Assembly: GCA_964632305.1 (NCBI GenBank)
Contig: CAZWBR010000014.1
Location: forward strand, 1 to 64,000
Length of the DNA stretch: 64,000 nt
From: CAZWBR01 sp964632305
GTDB lineage: Bacteria > Bacteroidota > Bacteroidia > Bacteroidales > Prolixibacteraceae
Direction of reading: 5' to 3'
Shown here: piece after piece, positions 34,095 through 43,507 of the stretch
Position numbering within the stretch: position 1 is the first letter of the stretch
Layout of the letters: every line of letters starts with the position of its first letter
Program-made: the position numbers and the translations under genes
The notes under the pieces: generated by a model
Database searches by the model: none
Told to the model about the DNA's origin: nothing
The model's input: only the letters and a program-made list of their open reading frames with translations

Positions 34095-35252
34095 TCATAT
34101 GAATTTATCAACCAATACTTTTGCTCTTGACCGTGCATCACAATCCGTCGCGATATAATCCTCAAGACATGGATCTTTCTGGAAGTCGGTTTGCTGCATC
34201 ACATTCTCATTAATCCGGGAAATATCCATAAACGAGATCTTACCGGAAAGGAACGCATCAACGACAACTTCGTTTGAAGCGTTTAACGCACAGGCTAAAT
34301 TGCCTCCTTTGTTCAATGCCTCATACGAAAGTACAAGATTACGAAAATTTTTGATATCCGGTTGAGCAAATGTGAGAGTAGGATAGTCTGTGAAATTCAT
34401 CCTCGGGAAGTTGCCGGACAACCTTTTCGGATATCCCAAGGCATATTGAATGGGGATTCGCATATCGGGCAATCCGAGCTGTGCTTTTATGGAGCCATCG
34501 CAAAACTGAACCATGGAATGGATTATACTTTGAGGATGTATAACCACATCGATCTGCCCGGGTTTAAGTCCAAACAACCATTTGGCTTCGATGACTTCAA
34601 ATCCCTTGTTCATCAGGGTGGCCGAATCAATGGTAATCTTCGCCCCCATATCCCAGTTGGGGTGTTTTAAGGCATGGGCGGGGGTAACTTTTTCGAGATA
34701 GACAGCATCTTTTCCATGGAAAGGCCCTCCCGAACAGGTCAGGATCACCTTCTCAACCGGATTGCCATCTTCTCCGGCCAGACATTGAAAAATGGCCGAA
34801 TGTTCCGAATCGACAGGTAATATCTTAATCCCTCTTTCTGTTGCCAGTCTTGTCACCAGGTCTCCGGCGACTACCAGGGTTTCCTTATTGGCCAACGCGA
34901 TCTGTTTACCCGACTTGATGGCGTTGATCGTGGGCAATAATCCCGAATAGCCAACCATGGCAGTCAATACCAGGTCGATAGAACCCATTTCAACGACCTG
35001 ACTAATGGCGTTCTTTCCGGCATAGACCTTGATGGGCTCCCGCGATAAGGCGTTCTTGATTTCCTGGTATTTTTCCTCGTTCCCGATGACCACTACATTG
35101 GGTTTGAACTTCAACGCCTGCTCAATCAACAGGCTAACGTTGTTGAAGGCCGTCAATACTTCAACGGTAAATTCATCCGGGTGTTGGCCAATCACATCCA
35201 GCGTCTGTTGCCCGATTGAACCTGTAGATCCTAGTATTGCTATATTTTTCAT
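34095..35252 (-). CDS. dxr: 1-deoxy-D-xylulose 5-phosphate reductoisomerase
   Basis: The 385-residue enzyme has NADPH-binding GSTGSIGQQTLDVI at residues 7-20, ALANKETLVVAGDLV, the metal/substrate site PVDSEHSAIFQCL, and MNKGFEVIEAKWLFGL. It converts DXP to MEP, the committed step of the non-mevalonate isoprenoid pathway. It sits upstream of rseP. Confidence 0.96.
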   Translation of the reverse strand: MKNIAILGSTGSIGQQTLDVIGQHPDEFTVEVLTAFNNVSLLIEQALKFKPNVVVIGNEEKYQEIKNALSREPIKVYAGKNAISQVVEMGSIDLVLTAMVGYSGLLPTINAIKSGKQIALANKETLVVAGDLVTRLATERGIKILPVDSEHSAIFQCLAGEDGNPVEKVILTCSGGPFHGKDAVYLEKVTPAHALKHPNWDMGAKITIDSATLMNKGFEVIEAKWLFGLKPGQIDVVIHPQSIIHSMVQFCDGSIKAQLGLPDMRIPIQYALGYPKRLSGNFPRMNFTDYPTLTFAQPDIKNFRNLVLSYEALNKGGNLACALNASNEVVVDAFLSGKISFMDISRINENVMQQTDFQKDPCLEDYIATDCDARSRAKVLVDKFI

Positions 35253-35329
35253 TTGTTCTGTCTCCGTAGATAGCGTCTGTCGAATAGCGATTTTTTTGTT
35301 GTATTTGTGAAAGTTAGTCGGCAGAATGA

Positions 35330-36193
35330 TTAAAAACTGATATACTCCTCAGGATCCAGGGCAGAGCCGTTCATCCAGATTTCGAAATGGAGGTGCGGCC
35401 CGGTGGTCTCTTTTCCTGAGTTGCCCATTATTGCGATGGCTTCCCCGGCCCTAACCCTGTCGCCCTGTTTTTTAAGCAACTCCGAGTTGTGTTTGTAGCA
35501 GGTGGTTATGTTTTGGGCGTGTTGGATTACAATCACATAGCCTGTTTCCATGGTCCACTCCGAAAATATAACGGTCCCGTCCAGTGCTGAGGATATCCGT
35601 GAATTGGGTTTACCCACTATATCGATCCCATAATGGCCGGCGGCTGTATTCATTTTTCCGGTGATCAACCCTTTCATCGGGGGGAAGAACAATAAATCGT
35701 CAATTCCCTGGCGAGGTGCAGCTCCCGTGTTTCCCGAGTAATTGAATTGTTCCTGCTGCAATTCCTCTTTGAACAGGCTGTCAGAATTACTCCGGCTTAA
35801 TTTGGTAAGATCAGGTTTTACTACTGAATCATGTTTGGCGGTCAATTGGGTGGGATTCTCGCCGGTCAGCATCGCTCTGAAATCCTGAAAATAGCGATCG
35901 TAAGTCTGAATTTTTTGCTCCAGCGAATCAACGACCAACGCGTTATTGATCAATCTTTGCCTCAGCTTCCCCGAAGGATAACCGGGAATATATTCCCGCA
36001 AAGGGGTAAAGGCGATCAAAACCGTTACTGCAATGATGATAAGGATTACGGCACCTGTTAAGCCCAATACCATAGTGCGGGCATTAAACCTTACCTGTTT
36101 GATGATGTGTAGGTTAGTGTCGTTAAAAACCACTATCCGGTAAGGGTTTCTGAACAGTTTTTTTATTTTTTCTTTTATGCTTTCAATCGACAT
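35330..36193 (-). CDS. M23 family (LytM-type) peptidoglycan endopeptidase
   Basis: The 287-residue protein has one N-terminal membrane helix (TGAVILIIIAVTVLIAF) preceded by a basic cytoplasmic tail, a coiled region, and a C-terminal LytM domain with zinc ligands in GHYGIDIVG and GPHLHFEIWMNG. It probably cuts peptide cross-links or activates amidases during division. The ATG at 36193 is preferred over the in-frame TTG five codons upstream. Confidence 0.9.
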   Translation of the reverse strand: MSIESIKEKIKKLFRNPYRIVVFNDTNLHIIKQVRFNARTMVLGLTGAVILIIIAVTVLIAFTPLREYIPGYPSGKLRQRLINNALVVDSLEQKIQTYDRYFQDFRAMLTGENPTQLTAKHDSVVKPDLTKLSRSNSDSLFKEELQQEQFNYSGNTGAAPRQGIDDLLFFPPMKGLITGKMNTAAGHYGIDIVGKPNSRISSALDGTVIFSEWTMETGYVIVIQHAQNITTCYKHNSELLKKQGDRVRAGEAIAIMGNSGKETTGPHLHFEIWMNGSALDPEEYISF

Positions 36194-36393
36194 TTCTTCA
36201 TCTTTCAAGAAGGTTCAAACTTACATGAAATTCATTCGATCCCCAAAAAGATTTCTCTTTTATGAGATATTTTTCACCGGAAAAAATCTTAAAAAAGTTT
36301 AAATATGAGAAGATTACCTCAGTGGTCGCTTTCTTCGCGGCTTTTTGTATCGCTCCCGCGAGGTAATTATTTCAGATATTTTCATTTCCGGTC

Positions 36394-36423
36394 TTGTTTT
36401 TAATAAAAAGATGCCTATATTTG
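36394..36423 (+). promoter_or_regulatory. Promoter of initiator tRNA
   Basis: TTG at 36394-36396 and TATATTTG at 36416-36423 with a 19-bp spacer form a textbook Bacteroidota promoter about 50 bp before the tRNA. Confidence 0.75.
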
Positions 36424-36472
36424 CACCCGCTAAAGCAGCAAACGTTCTGATAAAAATTAAATAAAGATATAT

Positions 36473-36545
<73 letters not shown>

Positions 36546-36550
36546 CAAAG

Positions 36551-36583
36551 AAAAAGCCTTTCCAATCCTGGAGAGGCTTTTTT
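36551..36583 (+). terminator. Terminator of initiator tRNA
   Basis: The stem AAAAAGCCTTTCC / GGAGAGGCTTTTTT has loop AATCCT and a T-run on the plus strand. Confidence 0.8.
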
Positions 36584-36791
36584 GTTGATACCCGGTAAAA
36601 GTTTATTCTGAAAGAAACTAAAATAACCGCATTTGCTCCAAATGCCGAATGCCGGGTCTTTCCCCGAAAACCCGGCTGCATCTTCTGTATCCCTTAATCA
36701 CTCGGAAAAAAATAAAAAATCCCAATGCGGCAGGCACTGGGGAAAGATCATGTTCAGGAACCGAAGCAGAACGATTCTTGTCGGTGTTTAT

Positions 36792-36848
36792 CCCATTGTT
36801 GCCCATTTCTCCCCGATAAATTCTATAAAGGGAGAAATGGGTTAATGG
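36792..36848. repeat. Long two-level inverted repeat
   Basis: CCCATTTCTCCC at 36802-36813 pairs with GGGAGAAATGGG at 36830-36841. Outside it, CCCATT at 36792 pairs with AATGGG at about 36843-36848. There is no T-run, so it is not a typical terminator. It lies between the tRNA and galM in a 285-bp gap that shows no gene. Confidence 0.65.
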
Positions 36849-36868
36849 GCCGTTGATTACATCTTCAG

Positions 36869-37996
36869 TTACTTTTTAACAGAAAATCGGTAGATGGTTC
36901 TTGATTTGAATTTTTCTCCCGGATTTAATACCGTTGAAGGGAAACTGGCCTGATTGGGGCTGTCGGGGAAATGCTGGGTTTCGAGGGCAAAGCCTGATCT
37001 GGTATTAACGGGTTTGGCATTGCTCTCCAGTGATCTTTTCCACATCATTCCGTTGCCCGAGTAGAATTGCATCCCTGGCTCATCTGTGATTACTTCAAGG
37101 GTACGACCGCTGGTGGGGTCATAAACTAATGCATCAACCTCCTTTTTATTGTCAAGGACATAATTGTGGTCATACCCATTGAATGGGGCATCTTCGTAGG
37201 TCTCCCCGATTTTTTTACCAATAGTCTGAGCAACGGTGAAATCGAATGGCGTTCCTTTCACGGGGCGGATCTCTCCGGTGGGGATCTGAGTTTTATCGAC
37301 CGGGGTATAGGCTGAAGCGTTCAGGGTGAGAAGATGATCGAAGATATAGCCGTTTCCGGTCCCGTGAAGATTGAAATACGCGTGATTGGTCACATTTATC
37401 ACGGTCTTCTTGTCTGTTTTGGCAGCATAATCGATGATGATCTCATTTTTATCAGTCCAGGTGTAAGTCACATCAATCGTCAGGGTGCCGGGAAAACCTT
37501 CTTCCATGTCGGGACTAACATAGGAGAAGACCACAGCCGGGTATTTTGATTTTTCAGGAATCCGGGCGTCCCACACTTTGTTATACCATCCGTTGGGCCC
37601 ACCGTGCAGCGTGTTTGGCTTATTGTTGACCGGTAAATTATATTCTTTACCATCGAGTGTGAATTTTGCATTCGCAATCCGGTTGGCGAACCTTCCTACT
37701 GTGGCGCCTCCAAACAGATCCCCTTTTACAATCGATTCAAGTTTTTCTGACCCGTTGGTAACATTGGCTTTTTCTCCGTTTTTATCGGGGACAATGATCG
37801 TGACAATTTTAGCGCCGAAATTGGTTACCTTCAATACATTCCCGCCCTTGTTGGTCAAGGTGAAAAGAGATACTTCACTTCCCTTGTGATCACCCAATAC
37901 CTCTTTATTTACCGGGGTTATGCCTTTGCCGTTCAGGTTGCCTGCAATGGCCAGTAATGAAAGAATAATCAATGATAAGAATTTTAAGCTTTTCAT
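36869..37996 (-). CDS. galM: Aldose 1-epimerase (mutarotase), secreted
   Basis: The 375-residue protein has a signal peptide (residues 1-22) and GalM motifs: NFGAKIVTIIVPDKNG, VGRFANRIANAKF, PNTLHGGPNGWYNKVWD (catalytic His region), NVTNHAYFNLHGTG, YDHNYVLD and a late FALETQHFPDSPNQ with the catalytic Glu. It interconverts alpha and beta anomers of glucose, galactose or xylose. Next to the GH8 and GH125 genes it fits periplasmic sugar processing. Confidence 0.92.
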   Translation of the reverse strand: MKSLKFLSLIILSLLAIAGNLNGKGITPVNKEVLGDHKGSEVSLFTLTNKGGNVLKVTNFGAKIVTIIVPDKNGEKANVTNGSEKLESIVKGDLFGGATVGRFANRIANAKFTLDGKEYNLPVNNKPNTLHGGPNGWYNKVWDARIPEKSKYPAVVFSYVSPDMEEGFPGTLTIDVTYTWTDKNEIIIDYAAKTDKKTVINVTNHAYFNLHGTGNGYIFDHLLTLNASAYTPVDKTQIPTGEIRPVKGTPFDFTVAQTIGKKIGETYEDAPFNGYDHNYVLDNKKEVDALVYDPTSGRTLEVITDEPGMQFYSGNGMMWKRSLESNAKPVNTRSGFALETQHFPDSPNQASFPSTVLNPGEKFKSRTIYRFSVKK

Positions 37997-38315
37997 ATAG
38001 TCTGATTGTTTTTTAGTGCATTATGGTCGTCAAAATTAGCAGATAAATAAGAACTTACAACAATATCAGGTTAAAAAATCGATCCTGATTTTTTAGATAA
38101 AGGCTTGGCGTACAACCGACCTGTTGTTTTTATTCGTTGATTGACCGAGGCTTACACCGAATACCCATACGATAGGATATTATTGTTTATTGATTATTTG
38201 ACGAAAATAATTTTTAACTTCAGGCCGGGAAAATTTAAGATTTATCCGGCTATACCTTAATAAAATTTGCAGTTCTTATTTTTGTAAAATCAATATAATA
38301 ACCAGTTTTAATTAC

Positions 38316-39629
38316 ATGAAAAAGATAATCTGTTTTAGTTTATTGTTTATTGCGATTTGCAGCAGTTGCCTCGCGGCTACGATCACCCCCGATGAGGATT
38401 GTATGAAGGATGTCAAGGACAAGAGGGGAGTTATGAAGCCTTGGAAAAAAGGGGCATGGGAAACGGGTAAATATCGTAACGTGTTCCTTGATGCAGGATA
38501 TAAAAAGGCGGATATCGATGCGAAGCTGGCCAAAGCCTATTCTGATCTCTTTGAAGGGCCCAACAAAGTCTACTTCGAAGTAGGTGATTCAATGGCTTAT
38601 GTGTCGGATATTAAAAACCATGATGCCCGTACCGAGGGTCTTTCCTATGGGTTGATGGTGGCCGTGCAGTTGGACAAAAAGGAGGTCTTCGACCGTTTGT
38701 GGCGCTGGACACAAAAATACATGCAACACCAGGGCGGCGATCGCGATGCCTATTTTGCATGGAGTGTAAAACCGGAGAGCGGAAAACAAAATTCTCCCGG
38801 ATCTGCTTCCGACGGAGAATTGTATTTTGTGACCAGTCTTTTATTCGCTTCCAACCGGTGGGGTAATGATACCGGAATCAATTATTATGCCGAAGCCCGA
38901 CGTATTCTGGATGCCATGTGGAGTAAAAACGGGGCCAGCGGTCAAAGGAACGTGATCAATGTCGAACATAAACAGATCACCTTCGTACCCGACAGATCAG
39001 GTTACGACTGGACCGACCCGTCCTATCACCTGCCGGCCTTCTTTGAGGTATGGGCTGAATATGCAAAAGATGGTCATGAACAGTTCTACCGCGATTGCGC
39101 CGATACTGCCCGGGTGTTCCTTCATAGGGCCACTCATCCGGTCACTGGCCTGAACCCCGATTACGCTGAGTTTAGCGGCGCCCCCAAATCGAGAGGCCGT
39201 ATGGGAGAAGCGTTCCGTTATGATTCATGGAGGGTGCCTATGAACATCGCGATGGATTATTCATGGTATGGTAAAGACCAGAAATGGCAGAAAGAATATG
39301 GGAAGAAGTTCCAAAACTTTCTTTTCTGCAGAGGCATAGATACTTTCGAAGATCAGTTTAATATCGACGGTACTCTGCCAAGCTTTATCCTTCAGGCCGG
39401 CGGGTATCAGAAACTACGCCACTCCCTTGGTTTGGTCTCCACCTCCGCGGCGGCATCCATCATGGGTACACAGGCTAAAAGCTGGAAATTCGTGGACGCC
39501 GTGTGGAATGCTAAACTGGAACCTTACGAGGATGGATATTTCGACCCTTATTATGATGGATTACTCTATCTGTTCAGCTTAATGCATCTGAGCGGTAATT
39601 ACCGGATCATCACTCCCGCTTCGAACTGA
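38316..39629 (+). CDS. Glycoside hydrolase family 8 (exo-oligoxylanase-like)
   Basis: The 437-residue protein has a signal peptide (residues 1-20) and the GH8 (alpha/alpha)6 barrel. The probable acid Glu107 lies in HDARTEGLSYGLM and base Asp166 in SASDGELYF. VFDRLWRWTQKYM, YDWTDPSYHLPAFFEVWAEYA and FRYDSWRVPMNIAMDYSWY resemble reducing-end xylose-releasing exo-oligoxylanase. It probably trims xylo-oligosaccharides in the periplasm. The 320-bp gap upstream, 37997-38315, shows no gene. Confidence 0.88.
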   Translation: MKKIICFSLLFIAICSSCLAATITPDEDCMKDVKDKRGVMKPWKKGAWETGKYRNVFLDAGYKKADIDAKLAKAYSDLFEGPNKVYFEVGDSMAYVSDIKNHDARTEGLSYGLMVAVQLDKKEVFDRLWRWTQKYMQHQGGDRDAYFAWSVKPESGKQNSPGSASDGELYFVTSLLFASNRWGNDTGINYYAEARRILDAMWSKNGASGQRNVINVEHKQITFVPDRSGYDWTDPSYHLPAFFEVWAEYAKDGHEQFYRDCADTARVFLHRATHPVTGLNPDYAEFSGAPKSRGRMGEAFRYDSWRVPMNIAMDYSWYGKDQKWQKEYGKKFQNFLFCRGIDTFEDQFNIDGTLPSFILQAGGYQKLRHSLGLVSTSAAASIMGTQAKSWKFVDAVWNAKLEPYEDGYFDPYYDGLLYLFSLMHLSGNYRIITPASN

Positions 39630-39825
39630 TCCTGTTATCCGGGGGAGGATTGATCATTTTTATCATCCCGGTGATGTATTGAAATACGATGATGCAGGGT
39701 GGACGTGAGGTCCTGGCCGGTTTTTCTTTAGGAGAAGATCCCGGAACAGGGTTCGCCGCACCGAATGATAGACTTGTTCGTATCGTCTTGCCGGTTGAAT
39801 ATTTACAACATTTGATAGAAATAGC

Positions 39826-39860
39826 AAAGGGTTGTCTCATTCGTGAGGCAACCCTTTTTT
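39826..39860 (+). terminator. Terminator downstream of GH8 gene
   Basis: AAAGGGTTGTCTC pairs with GAGGCAACCCTTT (loop ATTCGT) and is followed by TTT. It lies about 200 bp after the GH8 stop. Confidence 0.75.
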
Positions 39861-39997
39861 GTTGTTTACCCTTGCCGGTTATTTGGATTGAATGAATCCG
39901 CAAATACTTCCGTAAAAGTTATGAATTACATATTCAGTTGATTAACTTTGTTTGTTCCCGGGCGATGGGGAAGAATACGGATCAATAAACAAAGGCC

Positions 39998-41425
39998 ATG
40001 AACCGAAGAAATTTCATCATCAGCAATAGTATGGTGGTCGGGGGTTTTAGTGTAGCCCCTTTCAGCTCCTTTGCCCAATCGGTTGATTATGTCTCCCAAA
40101 GGCCAGCGGTACGCGATCGCAGGTTTATCAGTGAATCGGTCGGGAGGCTGATTGCCACGGTGAAGCCGTTGATTGCCGATCCTGAAATCGCCTGGATGTT
40201 CGAAAATTGCTTCCCCAACACCCTTGATACCACGGTCGATTATGAGATGATTGACGGGAGACCCGACACCTTCATTATCACCGGTGATATTCGTGCCATG
40301 GGGCCTGGCGACTCCACAGCCCAGGTATGGCCTTATCTGCCGCTGATGCGTGAGGATGAGAAGCTGAAACTGATGGTGAAGGGGCTGATCAACCGTCAGG
40401 TGAGATGTATCCTGCTCGATCCTTATGCCAACGCCTTTTATAAGGATCAACCCAAAGAATCGGAATCGATGGCTGAGGAGAGTGTCGTGAAGCCCGGCGT
40501 TCACGAACGTAAATGGACGATCGACTCGCTTTGCTACCCCGTCAGGCTGGCCAGTGAATACTACAAGATCACCGGCGATGCGACCATCTTCGATGAAGTA
40601 TGGGATAAAGCCATGCGCCTGTTGGTGAAAACGCTGAGGATCGAACAGTGCAAAGACGGAAAGTCGCCCTACTCTTTCTTTACCACCAACAGCGCGGTGC
40701 TCCATAACCCTTCCTCCAACGGAACGGGGCATCCCGTTCAACCGGTCGGCCTGATCTGCTCGATGTTCCGTCCCTCGGGCGAGGCGACTCTCTTCCCATT
40801 TCTCATTCCATCCAATATCTTCGCGGTATTATCATTGAGGCAACTCGCTCAGATCTATCGCGATGTGCTGAGAAATAATGTGATGGTTGCTGAGTGTGTC
40901 AATTTTGCCGATGAGGTCGATGCCGCAATCAAAAAATACGCCGTGACCGAACATCTCAGCTTTGGCATGATCTACTGCTACGAAGCCGATGGTTTTGGTA
41001 ACCGCGTTTTCATGGACGATGCCACTATCCCGTCCCTGATGTCGCTGGCCTATCTGGGGGCTCATGCCCCGACTGACGAGCTTTATTTAAATACCCGTAA
41101 ATTCCTGTTAAGCGATTCGAATCCATACTATCTGAAGGGCCAGGCGGCCCGGGGGCAGGGAAGCCCCCGCACCGGCAGAGACGCAATCTGGCCCATGGGC
41201 ATTATCCTGTGGGCCCTCACCAGCACCGACGATCGTGAAATTGCCCAATGTCTCACTATGCTGAAGAAGACCCATGCCGCGACCGGATTTATGCACGAGA
41301 GTTTCGATAAGGATGAAGCCGGAAACTTTACCCGTAAATGGTTCCCCCGGGCCAATACCCTTTTCGGGGAATTGATCCTGCGGATCTATCAGGAACGAAA
41401 GGCGTTACTCGCCGCACAATATTGA
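39998..41425 (+). CDS. Glycoside hydrolase family 125 (exo-alpha-mannosidase type)
   Basis: The 475-residue protein begins MNRRNFIISNSMVVGGFSV, an RR-type signal that suggests Tat export. The mature part matches the GH125 metal-independent alpha-mannosidase family: CFPNTLDTTV, FIITGDIRAMGPGDSTAQVWPYLPL (catalytic Asp region), ERKWTIDSLCYPVRLASEYY, GEATLFPFLIPSNIFA, and DAIWPMGIILWALTS with the late FTRKWFPRANTLFGELIL. It removes terminal alpha-mannose, typically 1,6-linked, from glycans. Confidence 0.9.
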   Translation: MNRRNFIISNSMVVGGFSVAPFSSFAQSVDYVSQRPAVRDRRFISESVGRLIATVKPLIADPEIAWMFENCFPNTLDTTVDYEMIDGRPDTFIITGDIRAMGPGDSTAQVWPYLPLMREDEKLKLMVKGLINRQVRCILLDPYANAFYKDQPKESESMAEESVVKPGVHERKWTIDSLCYPVRLASEYYKITGDATIFDEVWDKAMRLLVKTLRIEQCKDGKSPYSFFTTNSAVLHNPSSNGTGHPVQPVGLICSMFRPSGEATLFPFLIPSNIFAVLSLRQLAQIYRDVLRNNVMVAECVNFADEVDAAIKKYAVTEHLSFGMIYCYEADGFGNRVFMDDATIPSLMSLAYLGAHAPTDELYLNTRKFLLSDSNPYYLKGQAARGQGSPRTGRDAIWPMGIILWALTSTDDREIAQCLTMLKKTHAATGFMHESFDKDEAGNFTRKWFPRANTLFGELILRIYQERKALLAAQY

Positions 41426-41780
41426 TTTAACAAAAATTAGCAAAGATTTAATTCACCGGTTAGGATATAATAAATAATAATTCCGTTACTTGTAATTCAA
41501 TCGTAACGCGCCACGGCCCCATTAAAGGCCATGGTGCAGGGAGATGTTCTTGTTAAATCAAAGACCATATGGTTTTCATAAAGCTGACAAATATGGAATG
41601 AACATGATTGGCTGAATCACCAATCGGATTGATTACTGACCATCATGCGAATTACATGCCGCGATTAAAGAATAATTAACGCATGAGATAGCCATCATCC
41701 GGCAAACACCAACCGGGAGTGATAATACTACTTCAGTCATGGCTGTTTCATTTGACCTTTAAAAAAAATATTGTTTACCT

Positions 41781-43004
41781 ATGAAATACATCGATATTTT
41801 TCATGAACTCAGGTCCAAAATCAATTACGAGGACGATCGTTTGCCGATCGACGATCAGACTGTTCTGCATAACTTTCCCTTTGTGTCAAAAAGTGTCGGG
41901 ATCCTTCCCGGAGAAGCCGGGTATTACTGCCCGAAGCACCAATATCATTCCGATGATTGTTCGGCATACCATTACGATGCCGGCATAACCAATACGACCC
42001 TCGATATCCACGATTCGCAGATCAGCGAAAACCGCGAATTCCGTTACCACGTCTTTGCCCCACGGGGTGCAGAAAAAGTGAAGGAGGTGGTGATCCTCTT
42101 CCATGGTTTCAACGAAAAATACTGGACCAAATACCTCCCCTGGGCCAAACGGATCATGGAGCTGACGGGAAAGACCATCGTCCTTTTCCCGATCGCTTTT
42201 CATATGAACCGCGCCCCCCAGCACTGGAGCGATAAACGGGAGATGAACAAGATCAGTGAGATACGTCGCCAGCTTTACCCCGATGTTCTCTCTTCAACGC
42301 TTTCGAACGTGGCCATCAGTACCCGGCTCCATACCCGCCCGCAACGGTTTTTCTGGTCGGGACTGCAAACTTATCATGATGTTATCCAGTTGATTAATGG
42401 CATTAAGGAGGGGGAGCACCCGCTGATCGACAAGTCGGCCCACTTCGATTTCTTCGCCTATTCCATCGGGAGCCTGTTGGCCCAGATCTTGCTGATGAGT
42501 AACTATAAAGGTTATTTCAGCCGTTCCAAACTCTGCATGTTTTGCGGAGGGGCGGTCTTCAACCGGTTATCGCCCGTTTCGAAGTTTATCCTCGACAGCG
42601 AAGCCAATGTAGCCCTCTATTCCTTCGTGATCGAGCACCTCGAGAGCCACCTGAAAAAAGACCATCGCCTGCACCATTACCTGCGCGAGGACCATCCCGA
42701 AGGCGCTAACTTCCTGAGCATGATCAATTACAAGCTGATGTACGAACACCGTGAAAAAGCCTTCCGGTCGATGAGCGACCGGATGATGGCCATCACGCTG
42801 CTTCAGGACTCGATCATTCCGCCCTATGAGGTGATGAACACCTTACAGGGCATCCGCCGCGATATCCCCATCCCCGTCGAGATCATCGATTTTCCGTATC
42901 ATTACCGGCACGAAGATCCTTTCCCCGCCGTCGAGAAACTCACCGACCAGGTCGACGAAGCCTTTAATAAGGTCTTTGAAAGGGTAGGGGAATTTCTGAA
43001 ATAA
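41781..43004 (+). CDS. DUF6051-like alpha/beta-hydrolase-fold protein
   Basis: The 407-residue protein has no signal peptide. It shows an alpha/beta-hydrolase oxyanion segment (EVVILFHGFNEKYWTKYLPWAKRIM) near residue 98 and a nucleophile-elbow-like AYSIGSLLAQIL near 233, with Ser flanked by small residues, plus a late PYHYRHEDPF that could carry the His. It matches the DUF6051 family of Bacteroidota. The substrate is unknown. The 355-bp gap upstream, 41426-41780, shows no gene. Confidence 0.75.
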   Translation: MKYIDIFHELRSKINYEDDRLPIDDQTVLHNFPFVSKSVGILPGEAGYYCPKHQYHSDDCSAYHYDAGITNTTLDIHDSQISENREFRYHVFAPRGAEKVKEVVILFHGFNEKYWTKYLPWAKRIMELTGKTIVLFPIAFHMNRAPQHWSDKREMNKISEIRRQLYPDVLSSTLSNVAISTRLHTRPQRFFWSGLQTYHDVIQLINGIKEGEHPLIDKSAHFDFFAYSIGSLLAQILLMSNYKGYFSRSKLCMFCGGAVFNRLSPVSKFILDSEANVALYSFVIEHLESHLKKDHRLHHYLREDHPEGANFLSMINYKLMYEHREKAFRSMSDRMMAITLLQDSIIPPYEVMNTLQGIRRDIPIPVEIIDFPYHYRHEDPFPAVEKLTDQVDEAFNKVFERVGEFLK

Positions 43005-43206
43005 GCGGGACAAGCCCCCTTGTCCATACCCCTGATTTTACTGCAATAGCCGATCAGACAGGGATTATACGGTCCGGGGAATCCTTATCAGGATGATTTT
43101 TGCGGGAATGAAACCTCAGGGGATACCCAGTATCTTCACCTGATAAGGGAGCTGTTATTGTCAGGAAAGAATGCTATGACTCCTCCAAAGCCGGAATTGT
43201 GACAGG

Positions 43207-43305
43207 CCATCACCGTATCTTCTGCGGTTATTCTGCGGATATTGTGCGGTTATTATGCGGTTCTTCTGCGGTTATATATCGCAGAAGAACCGTAGAAGAA
43301 TTACC
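43207..43305 (+). repeat. 11-bp tandem array with hairpin end, copy A
   Basis: The copy begins CCATCACCGTATC, then five 11-mers of TTnTGCGGnTn run from 43220 to 43274. The end is an inverted copy forming a hairpin (TTCTTCTGCG / CGCAGAAGAA). It sits in a 455-bp stretch without a gene between 43005 and 43459. A second copy lies at 63459-63537 on the other strand. Confidence 0.85.
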
Positions 43306-43459
43306 TAAGCAACGTTGAATGTACGGCGCAAAGGGGGATGAGGTCTCTTTTGTAATGGTTAGGGTTAAATTGGAAACGGTAATAAATGGTGATGCGGAAT
43401 TAGTCCCGGAAAGGAGCGGATCCGGGTTGTTAGTCGATTATTGGACGATTGAAAAAATA

Positions 43460-43491
43460 GAAAGAGGTTGTCAGCAACGACAACCTCTTTC
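43460..43491 (-). terminator. Terminator of the TonB-dependent receptor gene
   Basis: A perfect 13-bp stem, GAAAGAGGTTGTC with GACAACCTCTTTC, is followed on the minus strand by TATTTTTTC. Confidence 0.85.
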
Positions 43492-43507
43492 CCTGATGAT
43501 TCAGTTT

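Noticed and set aside
43207..43305. CRISPR array
   Set aside because: Units are only 11 bp without unique spacers, and no cas genes are present. It is a simple tandem repeat.
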